Notes under the pieces: generated by a model
What the model was told of the DNA's origin: nothing
Seen by the model: the letters and a program-made list of their open reading frames with translations, nothing else
Databases searched by the model: none
Translations under genes and position numbers: made by a program
DNA from: Acidobacteria bacterium UBA2990
Lineage (GTDB): Bacteria; Acidobacteriota; Vicinamibacteria; Vicinamibacterales; UBA8438
Assembly (NCBI GenBank): GCA_002347025.1
Contig: DEAE01000005.1
Location: 1-64,000, forward strand
Direction of reading: 5' to 3'
DNA: 64,000 nucleotides
In this document: piece by piece, positions 1 through 8,867 of the stretch
How the letters are laid out: the number at the start of each line of letters is the position of its first letter
How positions within the stretch are numbered: position 1 is the stretch's first letter

Positions 1-255
1 AGCTTCTAGCGTTTCGCGTTTGTGTTTTAACCTAGATTTGTTCCTAATCAGTGCGAGACGGCCGTCAGCTTGGGGGCCCAATGGGCCTCCGGACAACAGC
101 AACGACAGCTCGTCCTAACGCTCAAGAACACGGCCTGAACTTATACCAGTACTTTCTCTAGTCAGTCAAGGTTCCGTCCACCGTCAAGAAACCTTACCCA
201 GTTTTGGGGGAGAAATTTTCCGGGCAGGGCTAGGTTCATCTGGCTGGTTGGACAT
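1..255. other. Non-coding left edge with a strong hairpin
   Basis: I see no convincing coding frame in these 255 bases, which lie downstream of the minus-strand cluster that ends at 256. Bases 72-90 form a compact hairpin: eight pairs (GGGGGCCC against GGGCCTCC, one G-T wobble) closed by the loop AAT. No T-run follows on either strand, so it is not a textbook terminator, but it could end or stabilise the minus-strand transcript. Confidence 0.35.
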
Positions 256-1089
256 TTAGACTTCCACTCCTAAGATTCCTTTGAAGCCGAAGCCGAAGGC
301 CATTGACAGTAGAAGAAAGCCGATAAGCCAGTCGATGCTTAGGCCGAAAAGACTGAGTTCACGCGGAGGGTAAGCAACTTCGATCATCTCCACATTTGAG
401 TCGGTCGCTATTGGAGGTTCGCCCGGGTACAGTAGCGTGTCTATTGCGCCACGCCCGGATCGCCGTTGGACTATCGGTTGCCACCCACTCCCACCGACCA
501 GTTGCTTGTCGACGCTGTGGTTGCCTACTGTCAGGTGCAGTAAATGAATTCCTGGTTGGTCTACCCGTACACGCCAAGCGATCTCGCGGGATGAATGAAT
601 TTTCACCGGAGGAGTTTCTACAGTGACTCCTATAGGTGCCTCGAGCAAGATCGGGTTTTCTAGTGTGGCTTCGCCCCGCACGAGGGCAGTGACGACGATC
701 GCCTCACCTATGAGAGGAGCCTGGACAGCAAAGCGCAAATTCAGCTGGGCCATGATTAAGACGACCGGCAACATCATGATGAGCATGGGGATAAGTGCCA
801 GTTTCATGAACCGAAATGTGTCGCCGAAGATTCGTTGTTGGAGGCGGAGGACCACGCCGATGTCGTGCTGAAACAACCGAACGCCAATAAGATTGCCGCG
901 GATGCGGTCTCGGACTGTCCGAATGTGAACCTGGTTTGAAGTTTTACCAAAGAGCCAAACCAAAAAAATGCCCGATGCAAACGAGATCGCCGTCAGGGCC
1001 CACATCGGTTCCAGGCTCAGAAATGGCAAGCAGACGATGTCAAAGACGGAGGTCAAAGCATTGTTGATATTGTTGAGGAAGCTAACCAT
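256..1089 (-). CDS. Oxa1/EMC3-like integral membrane protein of unknown function
   Basis: The protein has 277 residues. Hydrophobic segments lie at about 27-45, 96-114 and 250-270. Between the first two is a basic, helical stretch (around 50-95, many Arg and Gln), and between the last two a beta-rich soluble domain of about 130 residues. One membrane helix, a charged helical arm, then another membrane helix recalls the YidC/Oxa1/EMC3 (DUF106) layout; this is a topological resemblance, not a proven match. It is the last gene of a minus-strand cluster with two AlkP-superfamily phosphohydrolases and a sulfotransferase, and starts 33 bases after the small gene upstream. A role in membrane insertion or in supporting its envelope neighbours is possible. 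No enzyme motif was found. Confidence 0.75.
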   Translation of the reverse strand: MVSFLNNINNALTSVFDIVCLPFLSLEPMWALTAISFASGIFLVWLFGKTSNQVHIRTVRDRIRGNLIGVRLFQHDIGVVLRLQQRIFGDTFRFMKLALIPMLIMMLPVVLIMAQLNLRFAVQAPLIGEAIVVTALVRGEATLENPILLEAPIGVTVETPPVKIHSSREIAWRVRVDQPGIHLLHLTVGNHSVDKQLVGGSGWQPIVQRRSGRGAIDTLLYPGEPPIATDSNVEMIEVAYPPRELSLFGLSIDWLIGFLLLSMAFGFGFKGILGVEV

Positions 1090-1122
1090 AGTCTTTACTG
1101 CCGCAGTTCATTTTTCGACGGT

Positions 1123-1314
1123 TTACGAAATGTACCCGAGCCCCTTTAGGCGCTTCTTGATTTCCTCTTCTGAGTCGGCACCCTCCAATTGAGCGATTTC
1201 TTTCTCGAGCGCATGATTGATAAATTCTTCGACCGTTGAGTAGCCAGCTATTTCGGCGTATTGACTTGCTTTCTGAAGTAGTGCTTTGTCAATCTTGACC
1301 TTGGATCCAAACAT
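1123..1314 (-). CDS. Small helical protein, RHH-like, 63 residues
   Basis: This short charged protein has a lysine-rich start, a middle helix (STVEEFINHALEKEIAQLEG) and an acidic tail ending EEIKKRLKGLGYIS. The start-helix-helix pattern resembles small ribbon-helix-helix proteins. The end resembles the LRxLGY(I/V) tail I associate with bacterial AlkP-superfamily enzymes, which is notable because such an enzyme is encoded just upstream. The gene sits between the lipoprotein phosphodiesterase and the membrane protein, all on the minus strand. Function unknown; a DNA-binding regulator or a small partner protein are both open. Confidence 0.6.
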   Translation of the reverse strand: MFGSKVKIDKALLQKASQYAEIAGYSTVEEFINHALEKEIAQLEGADSEEEIKKRLKGLGYIS

Positions 1315-1426
1315 ACCTTGCTCCTTGGCGTTCTTGCCGATGGATTTGGATTTTATCCGTCAGACAAACCTGGGCGTTTGTACTCTGGGTGGTAGGATCG
1401 GCTGCTGATTCCCCCAACCTGTTTCT

Positions 1427-3436
1427 TCAACGGGCTGTAATTGCATCCTCCCCCTTCATGTCAGGTAGCGATGGGACATTGAACTCGTCGAGCACTGAAA
1501 CAGTGAGGTCTGCCAGCGCCGGTTGGTCTCGAGTAATCCGCTGGTTGGTTAGCAATATCCCAGGGACTAGGCGGTAATCGTTCTGGTGGTCTCCGCTCCA
1601 GGAATCGTCGTTGTCGACTATGACCTCTGGCGGGAATTCTCCAAGTGGATTTTCCCAAGAGCTGCGGTAGCCTCGGCTGTATCCGACGATTAGGTCTGGC
1701 CCGAGTGTTAAATGGGGACCAGCGAATTCTGTTCCGGTTCGGTGAACCAGACTGATTGGCCTGTTTCCGTTGCGCTCGTCGGTCATCGCAAGGAGCGCAC
1801 CTTGGAGTTCGTCGAGAAGGCGGTCGTACTCGGCGCCAGGTTCAACGATGCCGTCTCGCTCTCGGCCGCGTAGATTTATATAGAGCCCGCCAAGGCCGAA
1901 CGCATAAGCGCGGGTGTTCGTCCAATCGACGTTTGCAAACAGAGGGAGCTGGCCTTGTTGCGAAGGCTCCTTTAACGTGACATACCCTTGTTCAAGCAGC
2001 CAGGTGTTCAGGTTGATACCCCAGTAGAACGGGGCGAATCCATGGTCCGACATAACGATAAGTGTCGTGTTTTTGTCGACTACCTCCATAACTCGTCCGA
2101 GGGCCTCGTCCATTTCGGTATAAAGGGTCCTGATTCCATCCGCCAATAATTCGTCTTCAATGTGGAGTGGGTGGTTGGGATCGCTGAAGTGGTAGAGCAT
2201 ATGCGACCCTTGATCGACACTAGAAAAATAGAAAAAAAGTAACCCATCGTCAAAGGTATCGAGAAAGTGGTCTAAGGCTCGCCGGCGTTCCTCAAAGACG
2301 AACTGCGACTGTTCCCAGAATTCACGTCCGTCGAAAACCCCTTCCGAGAATGCTTTGGTGTCTTCGGGCAGTTCCTGTGTATAGAACGGTCCTAGGGAGT
2401 CGTGAAGTTCTTCAGCCCAACTCTCTGGGTTCGATAGCGGCATTGCGGGGTTTTCGGGGTGAATTTGCAGTGGCGTGACGTACAGCTTGAAGTCGGGACG
2501 TATCTCCTGAAGGTAGAAACGGCCCATTGCCGTTATGCTGGTTACGTAGGGGATTGCTTCGAATTCGACCCTGACCCAGTTGCTCCAATCACCTTCACTT
2601 AAAACGATTTCGGTGTCTTGGATCACGATTCTTGCAACCGGTTCGTCCTCGTCAATGTTGACCTTGAAATCGACAGAGAGATCCGGAGTTTCGTATTCGA
2701 CCGGACTTCCAGTTGCGACGGCAGTCGAGCCTGTTTGGATTCGTCTAAAGCTATTGGGGGGACCCAATAGTTGTGCCTCGACGCGCTGATTGACCACCTC
2801 CACGAGCTCTACGCGGCCGGTCATTTCACTGAGATTTTCAGGAGGGTAGTCGGTGAAAAAGGAATAGGTGCCATGACCGCCCAGAATGTCCGGTGTCCCC
2901 ATGCCGGCAAATGAACGGCCACCGGTGTCAACTGGCGGAAAGTTGACCGGCATGCGAAAAATCGTGGTGTCGATTCCGGCGTCATCGAGCAGCTCCCACA
3001 GAGCTGTGCCATTTCGATACAACTCGACATCTCCCCCAGAGAGGGGCAACACCCACGAGCCGATATTGATTGTACGTCCCTCTGGGCCGATAACGTAGAA
3101 CGGTTCTACGGGTTGCATTGTGTTGGGATCTCGGTGCAGAAAATCGAAGACTCCGTGGCCGCCCGGGTCTAGTCCAGTGATGAAGGTCGACCAGGCCACC
3201 GGACTGAGGGGAGGCATTGTGGTTTCGAGAGTCGAGAATCCTCCTTCCGCAGCTAGTCTATCGAAGTTGGGTAGGAGTCCTTCGGCCATAAAAGTCTCAA
3301 GCATCGCGTGATCCATGCCGTCGATACCAAGGACAATCACTCGTTTCCCGGTGTCGCTGCTACAGCCGGCTAGCCAGAGGGATGCGACGACATACCACAC
3401 CGCTAGTCTGGTGCAAGGTCGAGTCTGCGGACTCAT
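1427..3436 (-). CDS. AlkP-superfamily phosphodiesterase/phosphohydrolase, lipoprotein
   Basis: This 669-residue enzyme is of the type I phosphodiesterase/nucleotide pyrophosphatase kind (COG3379-like). A short hydrophobic leader ends in the lipobox LAGC, with the lipidated Cys at residue 25, so the mature enzyme should be a membrane-anchored periplasmic lipoprotein. Metal-site motifs are VLGIDGMDH (Asp39 region) and a later MSDHGF. The nucleophile segment reads PVAWSTFITG, placing Ser83 where the neighbouring paralogue has Thr133. The start codon overlaps the stop of the upstream paralogue (ATGA), so the two are translationally coupled, and AAGGG lies about eight bases before the ATG. The substrate is unknown; phosphodiesters, nucleotides or phospholipid head groups are all possible for the family. 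Confidence 0.88.
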   Translation of the reverse strand: MSPQTRPCTRLAVWYVVASLWLAGCSSDTGKRVIVLGIDGMDHAMLETFMAEGLLPNFDRLAAEGGFSTLETTMPPLSPVAWSTFITGLDPGGHGVFDFLHRDPNTMQPVEPFYVIGPEGRTINIGSWVLPLSGGDVELYRNGTALWELLDDAGIDTTIFRMPVNFPPVDTGGRSFAGMGTPDILGGHGTYSFFTDYPPENLSEMTGRVELVEVVNQRVEAQLLGPPNSFRRIQTGSTAVATGSPVEYETPDLSVDFKVNIDEDEPVARIVIQDTEIVLSEGDWSNWVRVEFEAIPYVTSITAMGRFYLQEIRPDFKLYVTPLQIHPENPAMPLSNPESWAEELHDSLGPFYTQELPEDTKAFSEGVFDGREFWEQSQFVFEERRRALDHFLDTFDDGLLFFYFSSVDQGSHMLYHFSDPNHPLHIEDELLADGIRTLYTEMDEALGRVMEVVDKNTTLIVMSDHGFAPFYWGINLNTWLLEQGYVTLKEPSQQGQLPLFANVDWTNTRAYAFGLGGLYINLRGRERDGIVEPGAEYDRLLDELQGALLAMTDERNGNRPISLVHRTGTEFAGPHLTLGPDLIVGYSRGYRSSWENPLGEFPPEVIVDNDDSWSGDHQNDYRLVPGILLTNQRITRDQPALADLTVSVLDEFNVPSLPDMKGEDAITAR

Positions 3437-5586
3437 GGCGATACCCTTTGGCTGGATTCAGGGCCTGCTGTAGGGCCTGTCTGTGTGTTCGGGATTAGGG
3501 ATTTCCCGTCACAGTATGGAGGAACTTCGATTCCGAATAGATCGAGCACGGTGGGGCCAATGTCCATGATATTCGGAGATTCAGTTGCAATTGTCCGGTT
3601 TGAGAAAAGCATGCCAGGCACATCCGGAGGATTGAAATTGTGGTCTCCACTCCAGTAACGAGTGTTGTCTTCAATAACCGTTTCCCCAATCCCGCCAGTC
3701 ACACAGGCCCAACCGACCCGGTGTCCAGGGCGGAAACCTACGATGAGGTCTGGGGCATCGGCCACATAGGGTCCCGAGTAGACCTGAGTAGCATCGTAGA
3801 CCTCCCGCACTGGCTTGACTTCCTCAACTTCGTCAACGAGGTTGCAGAGACCAGTGCAGATCGCCTGTTTGATCGCTTGAGCTTCATCGCCGGGCTCTAC
3901 GATTCCCTGTGCTTCGCGTCCACGCAAGTTTAAGTAGATTCCACCAAAGCCGACCGCGTATGCCTGTGTGTGTGACCAATCGACGTCACCAAACATGTCG
4001 GCACCAGTTGGTTGGTTGCCGTTTACTGAAAGAAATCCTTGCTGATAGAGCCAAGTATTGAGGTTGACGCCACGCCTGAAGGGTTTGAAGCCGTGGTCGG
4101 ACATGACAAAGAGGGCCGTATCTTCACCGGTGGCCTCCATGGTGCGACCGACTAGTTTGTCCATTTCGATATAGAGATTCCTGATGACGTCCTTGTGCTT
4201 TCCTGTGCGTCCGCGGTTGGCTGGGTGTTGATCGTCGAGATGACGAAAAAACATGTGCTGTAGGCGGTCGGTGATGTCAAATACACACACTACGGCTCCA
4301 CGTGAGGTCTTATCGAGGGCATCGAAGAACATCTTCTCACGCTCTTCGTGAATCAAATATGTTTGCTTGAGGAATGCATCTTCATCGATCACCTCTTCAT
4401 TGAGGGCTGAGGTGTCCTCGGCAAGCCCTAGGGTGGAGTAACGCCCCTGGGTCTTGGCTAGATACACCGCGTAGGTGAACGGATGGGAAATTGGTAGTGC
4501 TGGTTGATCTGGATCAATGTTGATTGGTGTCATGTAGAGCTTGAGGTGAGGTTCGGTTTCCAGCAGATAGAATCGGACAATCCCCGTGACGGTCAAGGCA
4601 AGGCCTGGTTTGAAGTCGAGGGTTATCCACGGTGTGTATTCACGCACTTTTAGCCGGTGTGTCACCCCACTAATGTCAAGTTCCGCTTCACTCTCGTCAA
4701 TGGCTTTGACCTTGAAGGGGAGGCTGAGTTCGCCTCCATCTTCACGTAGGCTGTTTTCTGGGCCTTTGAACGCCCCATGGGCGATTCCATTGGTCCAATC
4801 TATTGAAACCCTGACACCGCTGGTTAGTGAGAGTTGTTCATTAGGGTCACTACTGAAGTAATAGTAGGTGCCTTGGCTACCATTGAGGTCTGGTACGCTC
4901 ATCGCTGAAAGTAAGGTGCCATTAAATTTTTCAGCTGGAAACGTGATTGGCACCCGCAAGATCGTACTAACGATGCCGTGGTCACCAAGAGTCTTCCAGA
5001 AGGGTTGACTGCGCCGGCCAGCTTCAATGAGTGGTTTGCCTAGTGGGATGCGAAGTGGGCCCAATGGCAACGACCGTTTAGGTGGGGACACTCGTGCGGA
5101 ACACAGTTCTGGTAGGTGAGACTTTCGGTTGGGGACGAGGAAATCGAAGATTCGGTGCTTGCCGGGGTTACAACCGGTCTGGAACGAGGTCCAGGCAACT
5201 GGTGACTCTGCGAGCAGGGTCGTCTGGAGGCGGTGGAAGCTGCCTTGGGCTTGTAGCTTGGAAAAATTTGGCAGGAGACCTTCTCTCATCAACTGCTCTG
5301 TCAATTCAGGGTCCTGTCCATCTAGTCCCAGAACGACTACCCGTTTAACTCTGCTGGCCGCTAGGGCCCGGCTCCCGCGTACTTTTTGGAACAGCAGCCG
5401 GATTGGCCAAGTGAGCAATGTGACCACGGCTAGGACCATTGTCAGCAAGAGAATGAACAGCGAAGAGACGAACGCGAAGCCGGCACCAGGGCCGACATAC
5501 GCTACCGCTGATATCGGAATGGAGAGTAGGCCAAGGACTAGCAAACCGATGGTCAGGAGCGGCCGAGGACGGGAAATAGCGTACAT
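3433..5586 (-). CDS. AlkP-superfamily phosphohydrolase with two N-terminal membrane helices
   Basis: The protein has 717 residues, with hydrophobic segments at about 10-29 and 35-60 followed by a catalytic domain from about residue 82. Motifs are VVLGLDGQD (Asp89), the nucleophile segment PVAWTSFQTG (Thr133), NPGKHRIFDF and MSDHGF. It is clearly paralogous to the next gene along their length, but is held by membrane helices rather than a lipid anchor. An AGGA ribosome site precedes the ATG. It begins nine bases after the sulfotransferase gene and overlaps the next gene by four bases, so all three are probably one transcript. Tandem paralogues with different anchors suggest two substrates or two steps at the membrane. 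Confidence 0.88.
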   Translation of the reverse strand: MYAISRPRPLLTIGLLVLGLLSIPISAVAYVGPGAGFAFVSSLFILLLTMVLAVVTLLTWPIRLLFQKVRGSRALAASRVKRVVVLGLDGQDPELTEQLMREGLLPNFSKLQAQGSFHRLQTTLLAESPVAWTSFQTGCNPGKHRIFDFLVPNRKSHLPELCSARVSPPKRSLPLGPLRIPLGKPLIEAGRRSQPFWKTLGDHGIVSTILRVPITFPAEKFNGTLLSAMSVPDLNGSQGTYYYFSSDPNEQLSLTSGVRVSIDWTNGIAHGAFKGPENSLREDGGELSLPFKVKAIDESEAELDISGVTHRLKVREYTPWITLDFKPGLALTVTGIVRFYLLETEPHLKLYMTPINIDPDQPALPISHPFTYAVYLAKTQGRYSTLGLAEDTSALNEEVIDEDAFLKQTYLIHEEREKMFFDALDKTSRGAVVCVFDITDRLQHMFFRHLDDQHPANRGRTGKHKDVIRNLYIEMDKLVGRTMEATGEDTALFVMSDHGFKPFRRGVNLNTWLYQQGFLSVNGNQPTGADMFGDVDWSHTQAYAVGFGGIYLNLRGREAQGIVEPGDEAQAIKQAICTGLCNLVDEVEEVKPVREVYDATQVYSGPYVADAPDLIVGFRPGHRVGWACVTGGIGETVIEDNTRYWSGDHNFNPPDVPGMLFSNRTIATESPNIMDIGPTVLDLFGIEVPPYCDGKSLIPNTQTGPTAGPESSQRVSP

Positions 5587-5595
5587 AGTTTGTTC

Positions 5596-6219
5596 CTAGA
5601 GTGTGGAGCGGTTTCTATAGAGTTGGTCGTCTACCACGTTGGCCATTTTTTGGACATCAAGGTGCCCGCCTAGAAATCGGTTGATTTCGACAGCGATTTC
5701 CATCGGATGCTGCACTGCTGTACGGTGTTCGACATAGAGCACTTCGCAATTTGTTCTGTTTATGAGTTCACGTTCTGTTTTTATGAGATGCGCGGAGAAT
5801 AGCCGGGCCATTTCGCCGTCAGTGGCGTCGCCGGGAGCTTCCCCTCGTCGCTGGAGCATCTTGCGCTGGGAAGACAGAATCTCTTGGAGGTCTCTGCGGA
5901 CGAATACGATCTTGTAGTGGTACTCTGATGGCAGGTGTTGAAGCAAAAAGGAGATTACCTTGACACACTTACCGCGAGCTAGGTCTAGCCAGGACGTGTC
6001 CCCGCCCTTGTCGAGCTCCTTAACTCTTTCAAGCTCATGGTAGCCCTTAGGGTTGTCGTCGTCCGCTTCGCGGATACCGTCAACCACGGTCTCAAGACCG
6101 CCTGCTTCGATCATGCCCATAAGCATCGAAGTGCCGGACCTCGGGAGTCCAGATACGATGGTTATCGATTGCTCAATTTTGGGCGACCTGGTTCCGAATA
6201 GACGCCTTAGAAGTCCCAT
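5596..6219 (-). CDS. Sulfotransferase-family protein
   Basis: This is a 207-residue P-loop protein of the PAPS-dependent sulfotransferase fold. Near the N-terminus is the 5'-phosphosulfate-binding loop SGLPRSGTSML (about residues 23-33). Mid-protein KIVFVRRDLQEILSS matches the FxxRxPxE/D-type 3'-phosphate-binding segment. The frame stays open to 6381, but a start there would run into the divergent cysQ gene; the ATG at 6219 begins MGLLRRLFG and is the sensible choice. It heads the minus-strand cluster with two AlkP-type phosphohydrolases. Head-to-head with a PAP phosphatase gene, a real sulfotransferase role is plausible, since PAP is the by-product of PAPS use. The acceptor is unknown. Confidence 0.8.
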   Translation of the reverse strand: MGLLRRLFGTRSPKIEQSITIVSGLPRSGTSMLMGMIEAGGLETVVDGIREADDDNPKGYHELERVKELDKGGDTSWLDLARGKCVKVISFLLQHLPSEYHYKIVFVRRDLQEILSSQRKMLQRRGEAPGDATDGEMARLFSAHLIKTERELINRTNCEVLYVEHRTAVQHPMEIAVEINRFLGGHLDVQKMANVVDDQLYRNRSTL

Positions 6220-6318
6220 TAGCGAGCTATTTGAATTGATGGTTCGGTGGACGTCAAGGTTGTTTAGTGGATAGTTGATTTGCGATGGGCCGGGCAGGGG
6301 CACTAAACTGCGCTCGCG
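6220..6318. promoter_or_regulatory. Divergent intergenic region between sulfotransferase and cysQ
   Basis: About 99 bases separate two head-to-head genes, so promoters for both must lie here or inside the neighbouring gene. I could not pick confident -35/-10 boxes. The shared region would allow joint control of PAPS use and PAP removal. Confidence 0.35.
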
Positions 6319-7107
6319 ATGGTCACAATCGAAGGGGTCAATGATGTAGTCCTCCGAGCCGGAGAAGTGGTGCTGCGCCATTATTTAGCCCGCGACACAT
6401 GGGTCAAGGAGAAGGCTGACGGTTCCCCTGTGACAGGGGTCGACCTGGCTGCTGAGTCGATCATCCACGAAGGGTTGCTTCGGCTAGACAATACGATTCC
6501 GTATGTTTCCGAGGAGCGGGAGCTGCCTGCCTACGAAGTGCGGCGGCAGTGGACTCGTTACTGGCTTGTAGACCCATTGGATGGGACTAAGGAATTCATC
6601 AACCGTACCGGTGAGTTCACTGTCAATATTGCTCTGATCGAGAATGGTCAGCCGGTGCTGGGAGTGGTGGGAGCTCCAGCCCTAGGGGTGCTATATTACG
6701 CGATGTGCGGCAAGGGCTCATGGAGGCGAAAGGGGGATGAGGATCCAGAGCGGCTTTGCTCGACGTTGTCTGACTCGTCTCAGCCACTCCGTGTTGTCGA
6801 AAGCCGGTCACACCCGAGCCAGGCCCTCGAAGCGTTTCTCGAACAGTACACTGTTGCCGAACGAATCAAAAGTGGTAGTTCTCTAAAATTTTGTTTGGTT
6901 GCGGAGGGTCGAGCGGACATCTATCCACGGCTCGGTCCGACTATGGAATGGGACGTGGCTGCTGGTGACTGCGTCTATCGCAATTCGGGACAGCCAGAGC
7001 CTCATCCGAGGATACTGGTTTACAACAAGTCGTCACTTAAGAACGGGAGCTTTGTTGTTGGGCTCAAGCCGGGATCTTATTCTTTGCCTGCTGACAAGAG
7101 GTGCTAG
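6319..7107 (+). CDS. cysQ: 3'(2'),5'-bisphosphate nucleotidase (CysQ type)
   Basis: The 262-residue protein belongs to the lithium-sensitive inositol monophosphatase superfamily. The metal-binding signatures are VSEE (Glu65/66), the DPLDGTKEFI block (Asp85, Asp88) and EWDVAAGD near the C-terminus. DPLDGT followed by KEF, rather than the inositol phosphatase form, favours CysQ. It converts 3'-phosphoadenosine 5'-phosphate (PAP) to AMP, relieving inhibition of PAPS-using enzymes. It is divergent from a sulfotransferase-like gene and followed 94 bases later by a DUF4202 gene, itself often linked to sulfate assimilation. The ATG at 6319 lacks a strong ribosome site. Confidence 0.9.
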   Translation: MVTIEGVNDVVLRAGEVVLRHYLARDTWVKEKADGSPVTGVDLAAESIIHEGLLRLDNTIPYVSEERELPAYEVRRQWTRYWLVDPLDGTKEFINRTGEFTVNIALIENGQPVLGVVGAPALGVLYYAMCGKGSWRRKGDEDPERLCSTLSDSSQPLRVVESRSHPSQALEAFLEQYTVAERIKSGSSLKFCLVAEGRADIYPRLGPTMEWDVAAGDCVYRNSGQPEPHPRILVYNKSSLKNGSFVVGLKPGSYSLPADKRC

Positions 7108-7201
7108 TTTGGTCTTTGTTGATGGCCACTTACAGGAAGGTTAAGCTGACAGCGCGATGGTAGTGTTCTGTGCGTTCCTCGCTCGACCCGAAACATAGCT
7201 G

Positions 7202-7810
7202 ATGCCATTTTCCGAACATTATCATCGGGCGATTGCTTCGTTTGACGCTGCTAACGCTGCCGATCCAAACCGCGAGGCTGTTGATGGTGTCCGGCTACCG
7301 AAAGAGCTTGTTTACGCTCGCCGCATGACGGCTTGCCTTGAGCGGTTTTGCCCTGAGGCGCCAGAGCCTGTCTGGCTCGCTGCCCGCAGTCAGCATATTC
7401 GCCGTTGGACTGTTTCACGCAAGGACTATTCGGTGGGTCGAGAGGGGTATCGGCGTTGGCGTACCGATTTAGCTCGTTTTCATGCCTCAACGGCAGCTGG
7501 TATTTTGAGAGAGGTTGGTTACGGTGAGGAGATGGTTGCCCGGGTCGAATCACTAATCAGGAAAGAACGATTGAAGTTGTCGTCAGAGACACAGCTGCTT
7601 GAAGATGTTATCTGTCTGGTGTTCCTTGAGTACTACCTAGAGGATTTTGCACCGAAGCACGACGACACCAAGCTTCTTGGAGTTCTTCGTAAGACCTGGG
7701 GGAAAATGTCCGAATCAGGTCAAAGAGCGGCTTTGCGGCTCCCTCTTCCCGTGACCGTTCGTTCTCTCGTGGAGCGTGCTCTTGCTAATATGGACCCTCA
7801 CGGCCTTTAA
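7202..7810 (+). CDS. DUF4202 family protein
   Basis: The 202-residue protein shows the DUF4202 hallmarks: FDAANAADPN at the start, ARRMTACLERFCPEAPE, then SQHIRRWTVSR, a central LEDVICLVFLEYYLEDFA helix and the closing KTWGKMS motif. The conserved His, Asp and Glu residues suggest an HD-like helical metal fold, but no reaction is established. In other bacteria this family is frequently encoded with sulfate-activation or cysteine genes, which fits its place just after cysQ on the same strand. The ATG at 7202 begins MPFSEHYHRA; I see no clear ribosome site. Confidence 0.85.
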   Translation: MPFSEHYHRAIASFDAANAADPNREAVDGVRLPKELVYARRMTACLERFCPEAPEPVWLAARSQHIRRWTVSRKDYSVGREGYRRWRTDLARFHASTAAGILREVGYGEEMVARVESLIRKERLKLSSETQLLEDVICLVFLEYYLEDFAPKHDDTKLLGVLRKTWGKMSESGQRAALRLPLPVTVRSLVERALANMDPHGL

Positions 7811-7898
7811 GTGTCAGAAAGGTTCTGGTCACCAATGACGCCATGCCTTTATTCGAGGCTGGGGGTTTTGGCGGTCTGGTATGAAATAGGCGAGTGCT

Positions 7899-8867
7899 TT
7901 AGCTGGCGAGTGTGGTGTAGAGCGTCGCTGGATCTCTTTGCTGCAGTGTAGTCCAGATCGTGCCGATCGCTTCCCGAGCTTTTATCCTAGAGGCTACTGA
8001 TATCGGCTGGTTATGTTTGTCGCGGCGACATAGTCTGCCTCTTTGTTTCGTGTCGTTAACTTCGATATCAAGCGAGATTGACTCGTATTGGAATAAGTCC
8101 GGTCGTCCAAGGGCAACAACCGGAAGAACGTCGTGCAGAAACCAACCGTTAAACCCCAACGTTTCCAAATGGAACTGACAATAGCGGCTGGTTATGTCCC
8201 GTATGAGACGCGCTTTTTGAACCTGAGGCGCTAATTGACCTTCGAGAGAAGAAGCAAGCATCCAAACCTGCTCTGTGACGTTCAATGGAAAGAGTGTTAT
8301 CGGGAGATGGCTGGAAAGCACTACTGAGAAGGCTTCTGGGTCGGTGTAGGCATTGAATTCGGCATAGGGGGTAATATTACCTGGCCGATCCACAGCGCCG
8401 CCCATTATAAATAGGCGGCCGATTCGCCCCATGATCTCTGGGGCCTGTTGAATCGCTTGGGCGATGTTGGTCAGCGGCCCCGTCGCTAGGATTGAGAGGG
8501 CGTCAGTGAAACGGCTGGCAATGTCTAGCAGGTATTCTACAGCTCCTGTTTTCATCACTGGGTTTGAGCGGGTTGCCCAGTATCGATGCGAGACACCGCC
8601 CAGGCCATCAGACCCATGAATTTGAGGGATCAAACTAGGTGAAACTCCTCTTAGGGTGCGTTCTGTGCCGGTATGTACCGGAATCGGCTTGACCAAGCTG
8701 AATTGCCTGAGTAGGAACAATGTGTTCAGGGCCGCTTGCTGACTTGAAGTGTTGCCGGCAACCGTTGTGACTCCTATTAGTCTGTCCGAATAGTTGTGTA
8801 GCGCTGCAATGATAGCAATAGCATCATCGACTCCAGTATCGACGTCCATGATCACGTAGCGCTGCAT
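7899..8867 (-). CDS. Inosine/uridine-preferring nucleoside hydrolase
   Basis: The 322-residue protein opens with MDVDTGVDDA, the calcium-binding Asp cluster of the IunH family (normally DTDPGxDD). Further family blocks are VTTVAGN, HGSDGLGGV, ILATGPLTNIAQA, FIMGGAV, the EFNAYTDPEA segment and the C-terminal LHDVLPV His/Asp pair. It hydrolyses N-glycosidic bonds of nucleosides to base plus ribose in salvage. No signal peptide is visible, so it should be cytoplasmic. It follows the BASS transporter gene on the same strand after 154 bases and converges with the DUF4202 gene. Substrate preference cannot be read from sequence alone. Confidence 0.9.
   Translation of the reverse strand: MQRYVIMDVDTGVDDAIAIIAALHNYSDRLIGVTTVAGNTSSQQAALNTLFLLRQFSLVKPIPVHTGTERTLRGVSPSLIPQIHGSDGLGGVSHRYWATRSNPVMKTGAVEYLLDIASRFTDALSILATGPLTNIAQAIQQAPEIMGRIGRLFIMGGAVDRPGNITPYAEFNAYTDPEAFSVVLSSHLPITLFPLNVTEQVWMLASSLEGQLAPQVQKARLIRDITSRYCQFHLETLGFNGWFLHDVLPVVALGRPDLFQYESISLDIEVNDTKQRGRLCRRDKHNQPISVASRIKAREAIGTIWTTLQQRDPATLYTTLAS

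Noticed and set aside
6220..6381. Longer start of the sulfotransferase at 6381
   Set aside because: It would overlap the divergent cysQ start and adds residues with no family match; ATG 6219 is preferred.
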